DNA of 64,000 nucleotides from Wandonia haliotis (GCF_039523435.1 NZ_BAAAFH010000011.1:186001-250000); one strand, 5' to 3'; numbered from the stretch's first letter, positions 52,426 through 61,952 are shown. Numbers and translations: made by a program. Notes: generated by a model not told the origin, from the sequence alone.

Positions 52426-53820
52426 TTATTTTCCTTTTGCTTTTACAACGATTAGTATCGTGTAAAGCATGATTTTAAAATCCAGCGCCAGTGACATGTT
52501 CTTCAAATAAAGAAGATCATATTTCATGCGTTGCAGCATTTGATCTACATTCTCGGCATATCCATATTTAACTTGCCCCCAGGATGTAATTCCCGGACGG
52601 ACTTTTGTCAACTGCATAAACTGAGGTTCTTTTTGTACAATTTGATCAATGTAAAATTGTCGTTCCGGTCGTGGACCAACCAGTGACATATCTCCTTTTA
52701 TTACATTGATAAACTGGGGAAATTCATCCAGTCGTAGTTTGCGCATTATTCTTCCTACCGGTGTAATACGGGGGTCATTGGAGCTGGATAACTGCGGACC
52801 TTTGGATTCTGCATCCGTATACATTGTTCTGAATTTGATAATCTTAAAAGGAATTCCGTCTTTACCAACTCTCTCCTGAAGAAAGAAAATAGGACCCTTA
52901 GAAGAAGTAAGAACAGCAATAGAAAGAACAATGTATAAAGGAATGAGTAAAATAAAGGCAATTAGTGAGAGAACAATATCAAATATCCGTTTTAAGGCTT
53001 GTTGCCAGAAAGGCATAAATTCCGAATTGACTTCCAGAAGTAAAGCGCCAAAAATGTTGTTCATTCGAACCGACCCTGAAATGATATCATACATGTCAGG
53101 AATTAATTTAATTCGAACAGGATACCCTGAAAGAATTGATATAATACCTTTGAGTTTTTCATGTTCGCTTCGATCCAGGGCGATGATAACCTCTTCAATT
53201 TCCTGCTCTCTGATCACTTGCTCTATTTGCTTTACATGACCGAAGTAGGGGAGTTTTTCTTCTAAAACGGTATCAATCCCATTCAGATTGACAAATCCGA
53301 CAAAACTATTTCCCATACTTTTGGGGAGGGCTTCCAGTTCTTCATAAATCTGTACCGCTTTTTCACTTCCCCCAATCAGTAGGGTTTTAAAGCCTACTTT
53401 CCTTGTCTGAATACGTCGGACAAAATAGCTGGTAAGTATATAACGGGGGATAATGGTACAAATAAAATGAATAGCAAATAACCCAAGAATAGATTTGTAG
53501 TAAAACTGGTAACTGTATATGTCGTCATCCAATAATAGGGCAAAGAAGAGACCTATGCTTCCTGTAAGTGTTGCCGTAAATGTCTGACTGAGGATTTTAA
53601 ATCTGTGCTGGCGTATTACATTCTGATAGGTTCCGATGATATAGTATAACAATATCCAGAATAAAGGGATTACAATACTACCTAACCAAAAAGTAGGGTT
53701 AGTAGAAAACTCAGCCTGTTCGATTTGAATTTTTCTGAAATAATAAAACGCTGCCCAGGCAAGTGCTGCAGAGCAATAGTCAGTAAGAACCATGAACAGA
53801 GCAGGGTAACGTGTAATCAT
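52426..53820 (-). CDS. Polyprenyl glycosylphosphotransferase (WbaP/EpsE-like sugar transferase)
   Basis: 464 residues. Four N-terminal membrane helices (about 5-115), a CoA-binding-like Rossmann domain (about 135-235), one further hydrophobic segment (about 275-305) and the cytosolic Bac_transf domain with IFFLQERVGKDGIPFKIIKFRTM, LRLDEFPQFINVIKGDMSLVGPRPE and PGITSWGQ. It transfers a sugar-1-phosphate to undecaprenyl phosphate, starting a surface polysaccharide or O-antigen unit. It lies downstream of a lipoprotein and an oxidoreductase gene on the minus strand, perhaps one unit. Confidence 0.92.
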   Translation of the reverse strand: MITRYPALFMVLTDYCSAALAWAAFYYFRKIQIEQAEFSTNPTFWLGSIVIPLFWILLYYIIGTYQNVIRQHRFKILSQTFTATLTGSIGLFFALLLDDDIYSYQFYYKSILGLFAIHFICTIIPRYILTSYFVRRIQTRKVGFKTLLIGGSEKAVQIYEELEALPKSMGNSFVGFVNLNGIDTVLEEKLPYFGHVKQIEQVIREQEIEEVIIALDRSEHEKLKGIISILSGYPVRIKLIPDMYDIISGSVRMNNIFGALLLEVNSEFMPFWQQALKRIFDIVLSLIAFILLIPLYIVLSIAVLTSSKGPIFFLQERVGKDGIPFKIIKFRTMYTDAESKGPQLSSSNDPRITPVGRIMRKLRLDEFPQFINVIKGDMSLVGPRPERQFYIDQIVQKEPQFMQLTKVRPGITSWGQVKYGYAENVDQMLQRMKYDLLYLKNMSLALDFKIMLYTILIVVKAKGK

Positions 53821-53827
53821 GCGAGCG

Positions 53828-54688
53828 TCAGAAGTGTATCAGTTTTATATTGTCGATGATTGCATAACTATCAGACATGCCAGTCTGAAGAATACTGGTA
53901 AAGAGTAATTGAAACTGATTATAATTTACACTATAACTAACGATTTCCCGGATATCAATGTACATCTTTTTCCAAACGACATTCCCTTCATACTGAGTAT
54001 TCAATAGTACGTGAGCATTTACATTAAATCCATCCTGATTAATTGCTTTTACAGACGTTAATATCGAGTTAGTATTGTAGTAATCGATTTCAATATACAC
54101 ATCCTGACCTTTTGGGATGTTCCACATATCAGTTGTAGCTGCTTCCCAAAGTGAATCTGTGGTATTTAGATCCACACGACCATAAAAATTACCGTACTTT
54201 AATATTTCAGGATCATTGTCTTTATAAAGATCTGTTTTACTGTAAATAGTTGATTGTATTTTTACAGACGCATCCTCAAAATCTTCAATCCAGAAATTAA
54301 GCCCTGAAAAATAACGTGTCACAGGTGTTACTGTTGTAGTATCCAATCGTGTAAAATTAATCTGCTCAGAATACACCTCTACGAACGGGTAGCGTACTTT
54401 ACTTGCCGAAATTCCATTCTTCCGCACACCGGCTACAATTTGCAGCTTATGAGATCCTTCGTAGTCAAGCGGTAATTTACAGGGAAGTTCAAAAACACCC
54501 AGTAGTTCACCGTCAATATAGACCCAGGCATCGGAGAAGTTATGAGTAAGTTCCCCCTGAAGACTAGAGGCAGAAGGGTTCTCCTCCAGGATGAAGTCAT
54601 TAATTTTAAGAAACGTTGGTGGATTTACGTCTTTTCCGCAGGAATAAAGCAGAAAAACACCAATTATGCTTACCAGTAGTTTATTCAT
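53828..54688 (-). CDS. Hypothetical lipoprotein
   Basis: 286 residues from ATG 54688 (a TTG three codons upstream is less likely). Signal sequence ends at LLYSC; Cys17 is the lipidation candidate, followed by GKD, a Bacteroidota surface-lipoprotein-like context. The mature part is beta-rich without a recognised family; a short PEGA-like turn (WVYIDGELLGVFELPCKL) appears near residue 70. It is 7 bp upstream of the glycosylphosphotransferase gene and 36 bp downstream of the oxidoreductase gene, so a link to envelope polysaccharide is plausible but unproven. Confidence 0.75.
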   Translation of the reverse strand: MNKLLVSIIGVFLLYSCGKDVNPPTFLKINDFILEENPSASSLQGELTHNFSDAWVYIDGELLGVFELPCKLPLDYEGSHKLQIVAGVRKNGISASKVRYPFVEVYSEQINFTRLDTTTVTPVTRYFSGLNFWIEDFEDASVKIQSTIYSKTDLYKDNDPEILKYGNFYGRVDLNTTDSLWEAATTDMWNIPKGQDVYIEIDYYNTNSILTSVKAINQDGFNVNAHVLLNTQYEGNVVWKKMYIDIREIVSYSVNYNQFQLLFTSILQTGMSDSYAIIDNIKLIHF

Positions 54689-54724
54689 TTCGTACAATTC
54701 TCAACTGTTAAACGTAAAAAAGAA

Positions 54725-55723
54725 TTAATTATTTTCGGTAATCAGGTTTCCCGAAAATTTTAATTTCTCCAGGATTTGGTGAGCAATCGAAAGTGCAGCA
54801 TAGCCGTCTTCTATTGTCACAGCAGGAGTTGAGTTTTCATTAATTGCCAGAGCAAAGGAGCGAAGTTCTTCTTTTATCGCATTTGTTTCCTGAATGTCTG
54901 GTTTATCAAATTGAATTTTTTTCGAAGGTTTCCCCGGTCCGAGATCCATAACAATATCAAAGGGGTCTGGTTCTCCCTGTACGTCAGTCATAGTAACAAC
55001 TTCCATCTCCTTCGTCAAAAAATCAACACTCACGTATGCGTCTCTCTGGAAAAAACGACTCTTACGCATATTTTTTAAAGAGATACGCGAAGCCGTTAAG
55101 TTAGCGACAGCCCCGTTATCAAACTCTATCCGTGCATTGGCGATGTCCGGAGTGTCGCTTACCACAGCTACTCCAGATGCAGAAACACGTCTTACGGATG
55201 ATTTTACAACACTCAGTATAATATCCAGATCGTGAATCATCAGATCAAGCACCACAGGAACATCACATCCTCTGGGGTTAAACTGAGCTAATCGGTGTGT
55301 TTCAATAAACATGGGTTTTTCCAGATACGGCAATGCAGCCTGAAAAGCAGGATTAAATCGTTCTACATGACCGACCTGCACTTTTACATTAGCCTCATGA
55401 GCGAGATTCATTAGAGTTTTTGCTTCTTCCGGAGTTTCAGTTATTGGTTTTTCAATAAAAACATGTCGTGAAGCTTTTAAGGCCATCGAAGCACAATCGA
55501 AATGAGCCAATGTTGGAGTGACAATATCTACCACATCAACATGTTCAATAATCTCTTCAATACTGGAGAAAGCTTTTGTGTTAAACTCCTTAGCTACCTG
55601 CGCAGCCTGTTCAGGATTAGGGTCATAAAAACCAACAAAATCATAAACATCCTCCAGTTCTTTAAGAAGACGAATGTGAATCTTTCCCAAATGACCTGCT
55701 CCCAATACTCCGACTTTCAGCAT
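54725..55723 (-). CDS. Gfo/Idh/MocA family oxidoreductase
   Basis: 332 residues. The NAD(P)-binding Rossmann motif VGVLGAGHLGKIH is at residues 4-16, and HVFIEKPITET near 88 carries the family EKP motif. It is a sugar or sugar-nucleotide dehydrogenase/reductase of unknown substrate. A TATTTTTG box lies 20 nt upstream (55744-55751, minus), making it the likely first gene of a unit with the lipoprotein and glycosylphosphotransferase genes. Confidence 0.9.
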   Translation of the reverse strand: MLKVGVLGAGHLGKIHIRLLKELEDVYDFVGFYDPNPEQAAQVAKEFNTKAFSSIEEIIEHVDVVDIVTPTLAHFDCASMALKASRHVFIEKPITETPEEAKTLMNLAHEANVKVQVGHVERFNPAFQAALPYLEKPMFIETHRLAQFNPRGCDVPVVLDLMIHDLDIILSVVKSSVRRVSASGVAVVSDTPDIANARIEFDNGAVANLTASRISLKNMRKSRFFQRDAYVSVDFLTKEMEVVTMTDVQGEPDPFDIVMDLGPGKPSKKIQFDKPDIQETNAIKEELRSFALAINENSTPAVTIEDGYAALSIAHQILEKLKFSGNLITENN

Positions 55724-55743
55724 ACCTTTTAATCTGTTTTTTA

Positions 55744-55751
55744 CAAAAATA
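55744..55751 (-). promoter_or_regulatory. -7 box of the Gfo/Idh/MocA gene
   Basis: TATTTTTG on the minus strand, 20 nt from the ATG at 55723. No clear -33 element. Confidence 0.5.
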
Positions 55752-55857
55752 AAGTTTGAACCTACTACTTAACTAAGAAAAAACCGAATGTTATGAACAA
55801 AAAGGCTTGAAAAAGTACCGTTTCAGTGGAAATTCCCTGTCTTATTACCTTTTTATA

Positions 55858-55865
55858 TACTTTTG
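55858..55865 (+). promoter_or_regulatory. -7 box abutting the truA start (leaderless candidate)
   Basis: TACTTTTG is followed by five bases (CGGGT) before ATG 55871. An in-frame GTG at 55826 lies upstream of the box and would not be in this transcript. Confidence 0.6.
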
Positions 55866-55870
55866 CGGGT

Positions 55871-56599
55871 ATGAGACTGCGATTGGATTTACAGTATGAC
55901 GGAACCGGTTTTTTTGGTTGGCAAATTCAGCCTGATGTGATTTCTGTTCAGGGTACGATTGAAGATGTTCTCACCCGGTTAAATAGTGGGAGTCCGGTTG
56001 AAGTTATGGGATGTGGAAGAACTGATACAGGGGTACATGCTTTTCATTATGTAGCGCATTGTGATTTTTCGTTTAAGGGAAATCTTACAGATCTTAAATG
56101 GAAAATGAATACGATGCTTCCTTCTTCGATTGCTATTCTTTCTGTTGAATCCGCTGAAGAGCATTTTCATGCACGTTTTGATGCACGTTTTCGAACGTAT
56201 AGGTATTTTATTCATCAGGTAAAGAGTCCGTTTGAAAAATCGTTTAGTTATTACTATCCGCATACGTTGGATGTAGAGGCCATGAATAAAGCCTGCTCTT
56301 TTATCATAGGCCAAAAGGATTTTACTTCCTTTTCAAAACTACATACAGATGTAAAAACCAATGACTGTGAAGTAACCGGAGCAATGTGGGTAAAGGAGGG
56401 GGATAAAATCTATTTTGAGATCACAGCTAATCGTTTTTTGAGAAATATGGTGCGTGCAGTGGTTGGTACTTTACTTTTGGTCGGAGAAGGTAAAATCAGT
56501 CCGGAAGAAGTAGCTGCTATAATTGAGAGAAAGGATCGGGGAGAGGCTGGAAGAAGTGTCCCGGGTTGCGGACTGTTCCTTTGGAGAATAGAGTATTAG
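55871..56599 (+). CDS. truA: tRNA pseudouridine(38-40) synthase TruA
   Basis: 242 residues from ATG 55871. The N-terminal YDGTGFFGWQIQP, the catalytic Asp in GCGRTDTGVHAF (near residue 55) and the FRTYRYFIHQ and RFLRNMVRAVVGTLL motifs are all present. It isomerises uridines in the tRNA anticodon stem-loop. The shorter start is preferred because TruA begins at this strand and a -7 box lies between the alternative GTG and the ATG. Followed 100 bp later by the ABC exporter gene. Confidence 0.95.
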   Translation: MRLRLDLQYDGTGFFGWQIQPDVISVQGTIEDVLTRLNSGSPVEVMGCGRTDTGVHAFHYVAHCDFSFKGNLTDLKWKMNTMLPSSIAILSVESAEEHFHARFDARFRTYRYFIHQVKSPFEKSFSYYYPHTLDVEAMNKACSFIIGQKDFTSFSKLHTDVKTNDCEVTGAMWVKEGDKIYFEITANRFLRNMVRAVVGTLLLVGEGKISPEEVAAIIERKDRGEAGRSVPGCGLFLWRIEY

Positions 56600-56686
56600 T
56601 GACCAGATTGAAATAATAACAGTGTAATGTGGAATAATCCGGGGAAATAATTTATGGAAAGCGTTCTCTTTTCCTGAAATGCTGTG

Positions 56687-56694
56687 TATTTTTG
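56687..56694 (+). promoter_or_regulatory. -7 box abutting the GTG start of the ABC exporter (leaderless candidate)
   Basis: TATTTTTG is followed by five bases before GTG 56700. The in-frame ATG at 56679 precedes the box and would be outside the transcript. Confidence 0.58.
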
Positions 56695-56699
56695 TGGCT

Positions 56700-58451
56700 G
56701 TGAGTAAAGAAAAAAATAGCGAATTTTCTGTTTTTAAACGATTATTCCAGGCTACCCGTTCATACAGGTGGCTTTTCATAGGAGCGTTTCTGGTAACTAT
56801 AACTCTGGCTGTTTTGGGGCCGTTCAGACCTATGCTGATGGGAGAAATTGTAAATGAATTTCTGAATAACCCGGGGCAAAAAGATCAGTTATTGTTTTGG
56901 ATCGCTATTCTTCTAGTGATTTTATTTGCCGAGGCACTGTTCCAGTTTCTTTCATCCTATATGTCTAATTTATTGGGGCAATCCATCATTTTGGATATGC
57001 GGAAGAAGTTGTTTAAGCATATCGTGTCCTTCCGTATGAAGTTTTTTGATAAAACCCCGATAGGTTCGTTGGTTACCCGTCTTGTTGCGGATATAGAGGC
57101 AATCGCAGATGTTTTTTCACAGGGATTGATTAATATTTTAGGAGATATTCTGGCTTTAGTAGCTGTCGTTTTATTCATGCTTTATGATAACTGGCAACTT
57201 ACTTTAGTCGCTTTGATACCCATTCCGCTTTTGATTTTGGCAACCCGTATTTTTGCCCGTGCAATGAAAAAGGCTTTCCAACAGGAACGGTTACAGGTGA
57301 ATCGGTTGAATAATTTTGTTCAGGAACGGATAACAGGAATGGCCATTCTCCAGATTTTCAATCGACAGAAAATTGAAATGAATCATTTTCAGGAAATTAA
57401 TAAAGAGCACAGACAGGCGCATATCAATGCCGTGTGGGCAAACTCTATATTTTTCCCGATTGTCGAATTACTGAGTTCTATATCCATAGGAATGCTTGTT
57501 GTTTGGAGTGTGATTCAATTAGAGTGGGTGGATAGCGATGAGCATGTTTTCGGAGAAATAATTGCCTTTACTTTGTGGATTCACATGTTGTACCGTCCTA
57601 TTCGCCAATTGGCGGATAAGTTTAATGTATTGCAACGCGGAGTTGTTCGTGCAGAACGTGTATATGAATTACTGGACAGGAGTGAGCATATTCAGGATGA
57701 CGGGAAAGTAGACCAATGTGATTTTTCGAAGGAAATTACTTTCAAAAATGTTTGGTTCGCTTACAAGGATGAAGATTGGGTTCTTGAAGATATAAACCTG
57801 ACAATCAAAAGTGGCGAAACGGTTGCTTTTGTCGGTGCAACAGGAGCAGGTAAGTCTACTATAGTTAATCTTCTGGGACGTTTTTATGAGTTTAAAAAGG
57901 GAAGTATTGAGATTGGAGGGGAATCCATCGTTGATATCAACCTGAACTATCTCCGAAAAAACATAGCTATTGTATTGCAGGACGTGTTTCTGTTTTCAGA
58001 TACCATTCACAATAATATAACACTTGGAGATCCATCTATTTCCCGTGAACAGGTAATCGAAGCGGCAAAAGCTGTAGGAGCCCATGATTTTATTATGCGC
58101 CTGAAAGATAATTATGATTACAATGTAGGAGAAAGAGGAGGCGTGTTATCTGTCGGGCAACGACAGTTACTTTCATTTATACGCGCTTTTGTATACAATC
58201 CGAAGATTTTGGTTTTGGATGAAGCTACTTCAAACGTTGATAATGAATCGGAAGAACTGATTCAGCGAGCGACCGAGAAGTTGACAAAAGGAAGAACTTC
58301 TATTGTTATTGCTCACCGACTTTCCACTATCCAGAAGGCGGATAAAATTGTTGTTATGGAGCATGGACGAATAATAGAAAGCGGAACACACCAGGAGCTT
58401 CTGGAAGAGAACGGACATTATAAAAAACTGGTCGATTTACAGTTCAAGTAA
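56700..58451 (+). CDS. ABC exporter, fused permease and ATPase (MsbA/LmrA type)
   Basis: 583 residues from GTG 56700. Six membrane helices occupy about residues 20-310, then a full nucleotide-binding domain: Walker A GATGAGKST near 376, Q-loop IVLQDVFLFSD near 424, signature LSVGQRQLLSF near 481, Walker B ILVLDEATS near 501 and His-switch VIAHRLST near 533. It is a homodimeric half-transporter. Substrate unknown; lipid or drug export is typical. It may be a single-gene unit, since hisS has its own -7 box. Confidence 0.92.
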   Translation: MSKEKNSEFSVFKRLFQATRSYRWLFIGAFLVTITLAVLGPFRPMLMGEIVNEFLNNPGQKDQLLFWIAILLVILFAEALFQFLSSYMSNLLGQSIILDMRKKLFKHIVSFRMKFFDKTPIGSLVTRLVADIEAIADVFSQGLINILGDILALVAVVLFMLYDNWQLTLVALIPIPLLILATRIFARAMKKAFQQERLQVNRLNNFVQERITGMAILQIFNRQKIEMNHFQEINKEHRQAHINAVWANSIFFPIVELLSSISIGMLVVWSVIQLEWVDSDEHVFGEIIAFTLWIHMLYRPIRQLADKFNVLQRGVVRAERVYELLDRSEHIQDDGKVDQCDFSKEITFKNVWFAYKDEDWVLEDINLTIKSGETVAFVGATGAGKSTIVNLLGRFYEFKKGSIEIGGESIVDINLNYLRKNIAIVLQDVFLFSDTIHNNITLGDPSISREQVIEAAKAVGAHDFIMRLKDNYDYNVGERGGVLSVGQRQLLSFIRAFVYNPKILVLDEATSNVDNESEELIQRATEKLTKGRTSIVIAHRLSTIQKADKIVVMEHGRIIESGTHQELLEENGHYKKLVDLQFK

Positions 58452-58513
58452 TTACTGTTTCATAGAATAAACCGAAGAATAGCCTTTAAAATAACAAGTC
58501 AAGTAAAGAATAT

Positions 58514-58521
58514 TAAATTTG
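58514..58521 (+). promoter_or_regulatory. -7 box of hisS operon
   Basis: TAAATTTG, 23 nt before ATG 58545. No clear -33 element. Confidence 0.55.
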
Positions 58522-58544
58522 CAGGACAAACGAATTCATACGTA

Positions 58545-59933
58545 ATGGCACAGAAACCAAGTATTCCAAAAGGTACACGAGATTTTTTACCCGCAGATGT
58601 GGCAAAACGCACCTATATTTTTGAAACGATTAAAAATGCGTTCAGAAAATATGGTTTCCAGCCCATTGAAACTCCTTCTTTTGAGAAAAGAGAGACATTG
58701 TTGGGGAAATATGGAGAGGAAGGAGATCGATTGATTTTCCGGATTCTCAACTCCGGAGATAAAATGAAAAAAGCTGATTTGAACGCTTTGGAAAATGATA
58801 ATCTGGCTGTATTTGCAAATTCATTATCTGAAAAAGCATTGCGATATGATTTAACAGTTCCTTTTGCACGATTCGTCGTTCAGCATCAGAATGAAATCTC
58901 TTTTCCTTTTAAAAGATACCAGATTCAACCCGTTTGGCGGGCAGACAGACCGCAGCATGGCAGGTATCAGGAATTTTATCAATGTGATGCGGATGTTGTA
59001 GGAAGTGATTCGTTACTCTACGAATTAGAGTATATTCAGCTTTTTGACGAGGTTCTTACTTCGTTACACATTCCTGATTTCACGATTAAAATCAATAACC
59101 GAAAGATTCTTTCCGGAATTGCTGAAATCAGTGGGGAATCGGAACGGTTAATTGATATGACAGTTGCGATTGATAAGCTGGATAAAATTGGTCAGGATGG
59201 TGTGGTGAAAGAGTTGGAAGAAAAAGGTATTTCCGCTGCTGCTATTGCAAAAATCACACCCTTATTCGATTTGTCAGGGTCAAACTCAGAAAATTTGGAA
59301 AAAATACGCGGGTTTTTGGCTGAAAGTGAGATTGGTCTGAAAGGAATTGAGGAACTAAGCTTTTTATTGGAGCAGATTGAAGCATTGGGATTAAACCGCG
59401 CTAAACTCGAATTTGACGTAACACTTGCCCGCGGATTGAATTACTATACAGGCGCCATTTTTGAAGTAAAAGCAAATGGTGTTAAAATGGGAAGTATCTG
59501 CGGTGGTGGAAGGTATGATGACCTTACCGGGCTTTTTGGAATGTCGGGAATGTCCGGAGTTGGGATCTCTTTTGGGGCAGATCGTATTTATGATGTATTG
59601 ACCGAATTACAGCTTTTCCCTGCCTCATTGGAGAAAGGGTTAACCCTATTGTTTGTAAACTTTGGTGAAAAAGAGCAACAACATTGTTTAAAATTACTCA
59701 AAGAGGTCAGAGCTAACGCTATTGATGCGGAACTGTACCCTTCATTTGATGCTAAAATGAAGAAACAGATGAAGTATGCGGATGATAAAAAAGTAGAGTT
59801 TGTTGCTATTGTCGGAGAGGAAGAAATGAATGATGGACTTATTCAACTGAAGAATATGGCGACCGGAGAACAGGAGGAATTCAGCCTGGAAGAGATGATA
59901 GATTTTTTAGTGAAAAGACATAATGCATATTAG
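58545..59933 (+). CDS. hisS: Histidine--tRNA ligase
   Basis: Class II aminoacyl-tRNA synthetase, 462 residues. KGTRDFLP start, motif 2 region PVWRADRPQHGRYQEFYQCDADVVG near residue 123, the histidine-specific LARGLNYYTG near 296 and motif 3 FGADRIYDV near 346 are present, with the C-terminal anticodon-binding domain after about 365. hutH follows within 4 bp, so histidine charging and histidine breakdown enzymes share a transcript. Confidence 0.96.
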   Translation: MAQKPSIPKGTRDFLPADVAKRTYIFETIKNAFRKYGFQPIETPSFEKRETLLGKYGEEGDRLIFRILNSGDKMKKADLNALENDNLAVFANSLSEKALRYDLTVPFARFVVQHQNEISFPFKRYQIQPVWRADRPQHGRYQEFYQCDADVVGSDSLLYELEYIQLFDEVLTSLHIPDFTIKINNRKILSGIAEISGESERLIDMTVAIDKLDKIGQDGVVKELEEKGISAAAIAKITPLFDLSGSNSENLEKIRGFLAESEIGLKGIEELSFLLEQIEALGLNRAKLEFDVTLARGLNYYTGAIFEVKANGVKMGSICGGGRYDDLTGLFGMSGMSGVGISFGADRIYDVLTELQLFPASLEKGLTLLFVNFGEKEQQHCLKLLKEVRANAIDAELYPSFDAKMKKQMKYADDKKVEFVAIVGEEEMNDGLIQLKNMATGEQEEFSLEEMIDFLVKRHNAY

Positions 59934-59937
59934 TAAG

Positions 59938-61437
59938 ATGAACACATTTACCATAACGAAGGAATACATTACACTTGATCAATTACAAGATGTTTTATCA
60001 ACTAATACTATAGTTGAATTAAGTCAGGAGTGTAAAGAGGCAGTAGAGAAGTGCAGAAATTATCTTGATCAGGCTGTTTCAGGACGAGAGGAGTTGATTT
60101 ACGGAGTTAACACAGGTTTTGGTTCTTTATGTAATACGGCGATTAGTGAAGATCAGCTGAGTTTGTTACAGGTAAACCTTGTTCGTTCTCATGCATGTGG
60201 TGCGGGAAAAGAAATAGATCCGGAAATTGTACGGATTATGTTGCTGTTAAAAGCCATTGGGCTTTCAAAAGGACATTCAGGTGTGCAATTGGCGACTGTA
60301 GAACGACTTTTGTATTTTTTCAATAATGATATACTTCCTGTTGTATATGAACAGGGGTCTCTGGGAGCTTCTGGAGATTTGGCCCCATTGGCTCATTTGT
60401 CATTGCCTTTATTGGGTGAGGGAGAAGTGTTGGAAAAAGGACAGCGGAAATCTGCCGGTGAAGTACTTCAATCACATAATCTTGAACCGATTGTTCTTCA
60501 AAGTAAAGAAGGTTTGGCTCTATTGAACGGAACACAGTTCATGAGTTCTTTCGGGTTATGGAGTGTATTACGTGGACGTGAAATTTTGCAGGGAGCGAAT
60601 AAAATTGGTGCAATTTCTCTGGAGGCGTATGACGGAAGAAAAAATCCGTTTAATGAAAATGTAAATGCAATTCGTTGCCAGGAAGGACAGATGGTTGTTG
60701 CTGCAGAGTTCCGTAGATTATTAGCGGGTAGTGAATTGATTGATCGGGTGAAAGTGAATGTTCAGGATCCGTATTCATTCCGTTGTGTTCCGCAAGTACA
60801 CGGAGCTTCTTTTGATGCTTTAAGTTATGTGTTTCAAATTATTGAAAAAGAAGTGAATGCGGTCACTGATAATCCAACTATTTTTCCGGATGAAGACGAA
60901 GTGGTTTCGGCAGGGAATTTCCACGGTCAGCCTCTTGCGTTATCAATGGATTTTTTAGCGATTGCAATAGCAGAACTGGGAAGTATTTCTGAGAGAAGAA
61001 CCTATAAGTTGATTAGTGGGACCAGAGATTTACCGGCTTTTTTGGTTACCAACCCCGGACTTAATTCCGGATATATGATTCCTCAATATGCGCAGGCATC
61101 TATTGTGAGTCAGAACAAACAACTGTGTACACCTGCCAGTGTCGATACCATTGATTCCAGTAACGGACAGGAAGACCATGTGAGTATGGGGGCTAATGCG
61201 GCAACAAAATTGTACCGTGTAATAGATAATGTTTTTTCAATTCTTGGGATTGAGCTAATGAACGCATCTCAGGCTATTGAGTTTAGAAGACCGGGAAAAA
61301 GTTCACCTGTTTTGGAGGAAATACTCCATTTGTTCCGGAAAGAAGTACCTTTAACGGAGAATGATACCTATATGCATCCAAGAATGGAGGCAAGTAAGAA
61401 TTTTGTAAAGAACGAGTTATGGAAAATCAATTTGTAG
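59938..61437 (+). CDS. hutH: Histidine ammonia-lyase
   Basis: 499 residues from ATG 59938; a start at 59923 inside hisS is also in frame. The MIO cofactor triad Ala-Ser-Gly is at residues 144-146 (GSLGASGDLAPL), and the YGVNTGFG, FDALSYVFQ and SSNGQEDHVSMG motifs are intact. It deaminates histidine to urocanate. No hutU, hutI or hutG lies in the window. A non-catabolic aromatic-amino-acid lyase role cannot be excluded, but the residues fit HutH. Confidence 0.9.
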   Translation: MNTFTITKEYITLDQLQDVLSTNTIVELSQECKEAVEKCRNYLDQAVSGREELIYGVNTGFGSLCNTAISEDQLSLLQVNLVRSHACGAGKEIDPEIVRIMLLLKAIGLSKGHSGVQLATVERLLYFFNNDILPVVYEQGSLGASGDLAPLAHLSLPLLGEGEVLEKGQRKSAGEVLQSHNLEPIVLQSKEGLALLNGTQFMSSFGLWSVLRGREILQGANKIGAISLEAYDGRKNPFNENVNAIRCQEGQMVVAAEFRRLLAGSELIDRVKVNVQDPYSFRCVPQVHGASFDALSYVFQIIEKEVNAVTDNPTIFPDEDEVVSAGNFHGQPLALSMDFLAIAIAELGSISERRTYKLISGTRDLPAFLVTNPGLNSGYMIPQYAQASIVSQNKQLCTPASVDTIDSSNGQEDHVSMGANAATKLYRVIDNVFSILGIELMNASQAIEFRRPGKSSPVLEEILHLFRKEVPLTENDTYMHPRMEASKNFVKNELWKINL

Positions 61438-61952
61438 AAATAGAGAAAGAACAGAATCAGAATAAACGGCCGTTATTTTTGACGGTTCTTGTAATTCTTA
61501 CCTGGATATGGACGGCGATTTCAATCATGAATAGTTTTACCGCACTGGTAAATGGTCCAATGGATGATGAAATGATGAAAGAGCAGGAATTAGCGGCTGC
61601 TAAGACGATTAGTGAGCTAAAAGAGAGCGGACAGGATGGAGAAGAAGGCGAGTTTGTGCAAATGATTGAGCTGGGACTTGAAAGAATGAAATACGTCAAC
61701 GAAGAAGCATTTATACGTAACTACCTGACGATTCTTGTTGTTTCTATTCTGGGTGCGATAGCTGCCTATCTGATGTGGACACGGAAAAAGACAGGATTTC
61801 ACCTGTACATTATTTATACTCTGGCGTATATCGGTATGGCATACCTGATTTATCCGGCAAGTATGGTTATTAATATGGAAGTATACATCAATTTGTTGAT
61901 AGGAGGTTTGTTTGTGATCCTGTATTCGAGGAATCTTCACGCGATGTCCTGA
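61419..61952 (+). CDS. Hypothetical membrane protein
   Basis: 177 residues, overlapping hutH by 19 bp. One membrane helix at about 18-40, an acidic soluble stretch (about 48-92, rich in Glu and Met) and three further helices (about 100-115, 124-145 and 150-170). No family recognised. The overlap argues for translation from the hisS-hutH transcript. Position alone does not justify a histidine-linked role. Confidence 0.7.
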   Translation: MENQFVEIEKEQNQNKRPLFLTVLVILTWIWTAISIMNSFTALVNGPMDDEMMKEQELAAAKTISELKESGQDGEEGEFVQMIELGLERMKYVNEEAFIRNYLTILVVSILGAIAAYLMWTRKKTGFHLYIIYTLAYIGMAYLIYPASMVINMEVYINLLIGGLFVILYSRNLHAMS

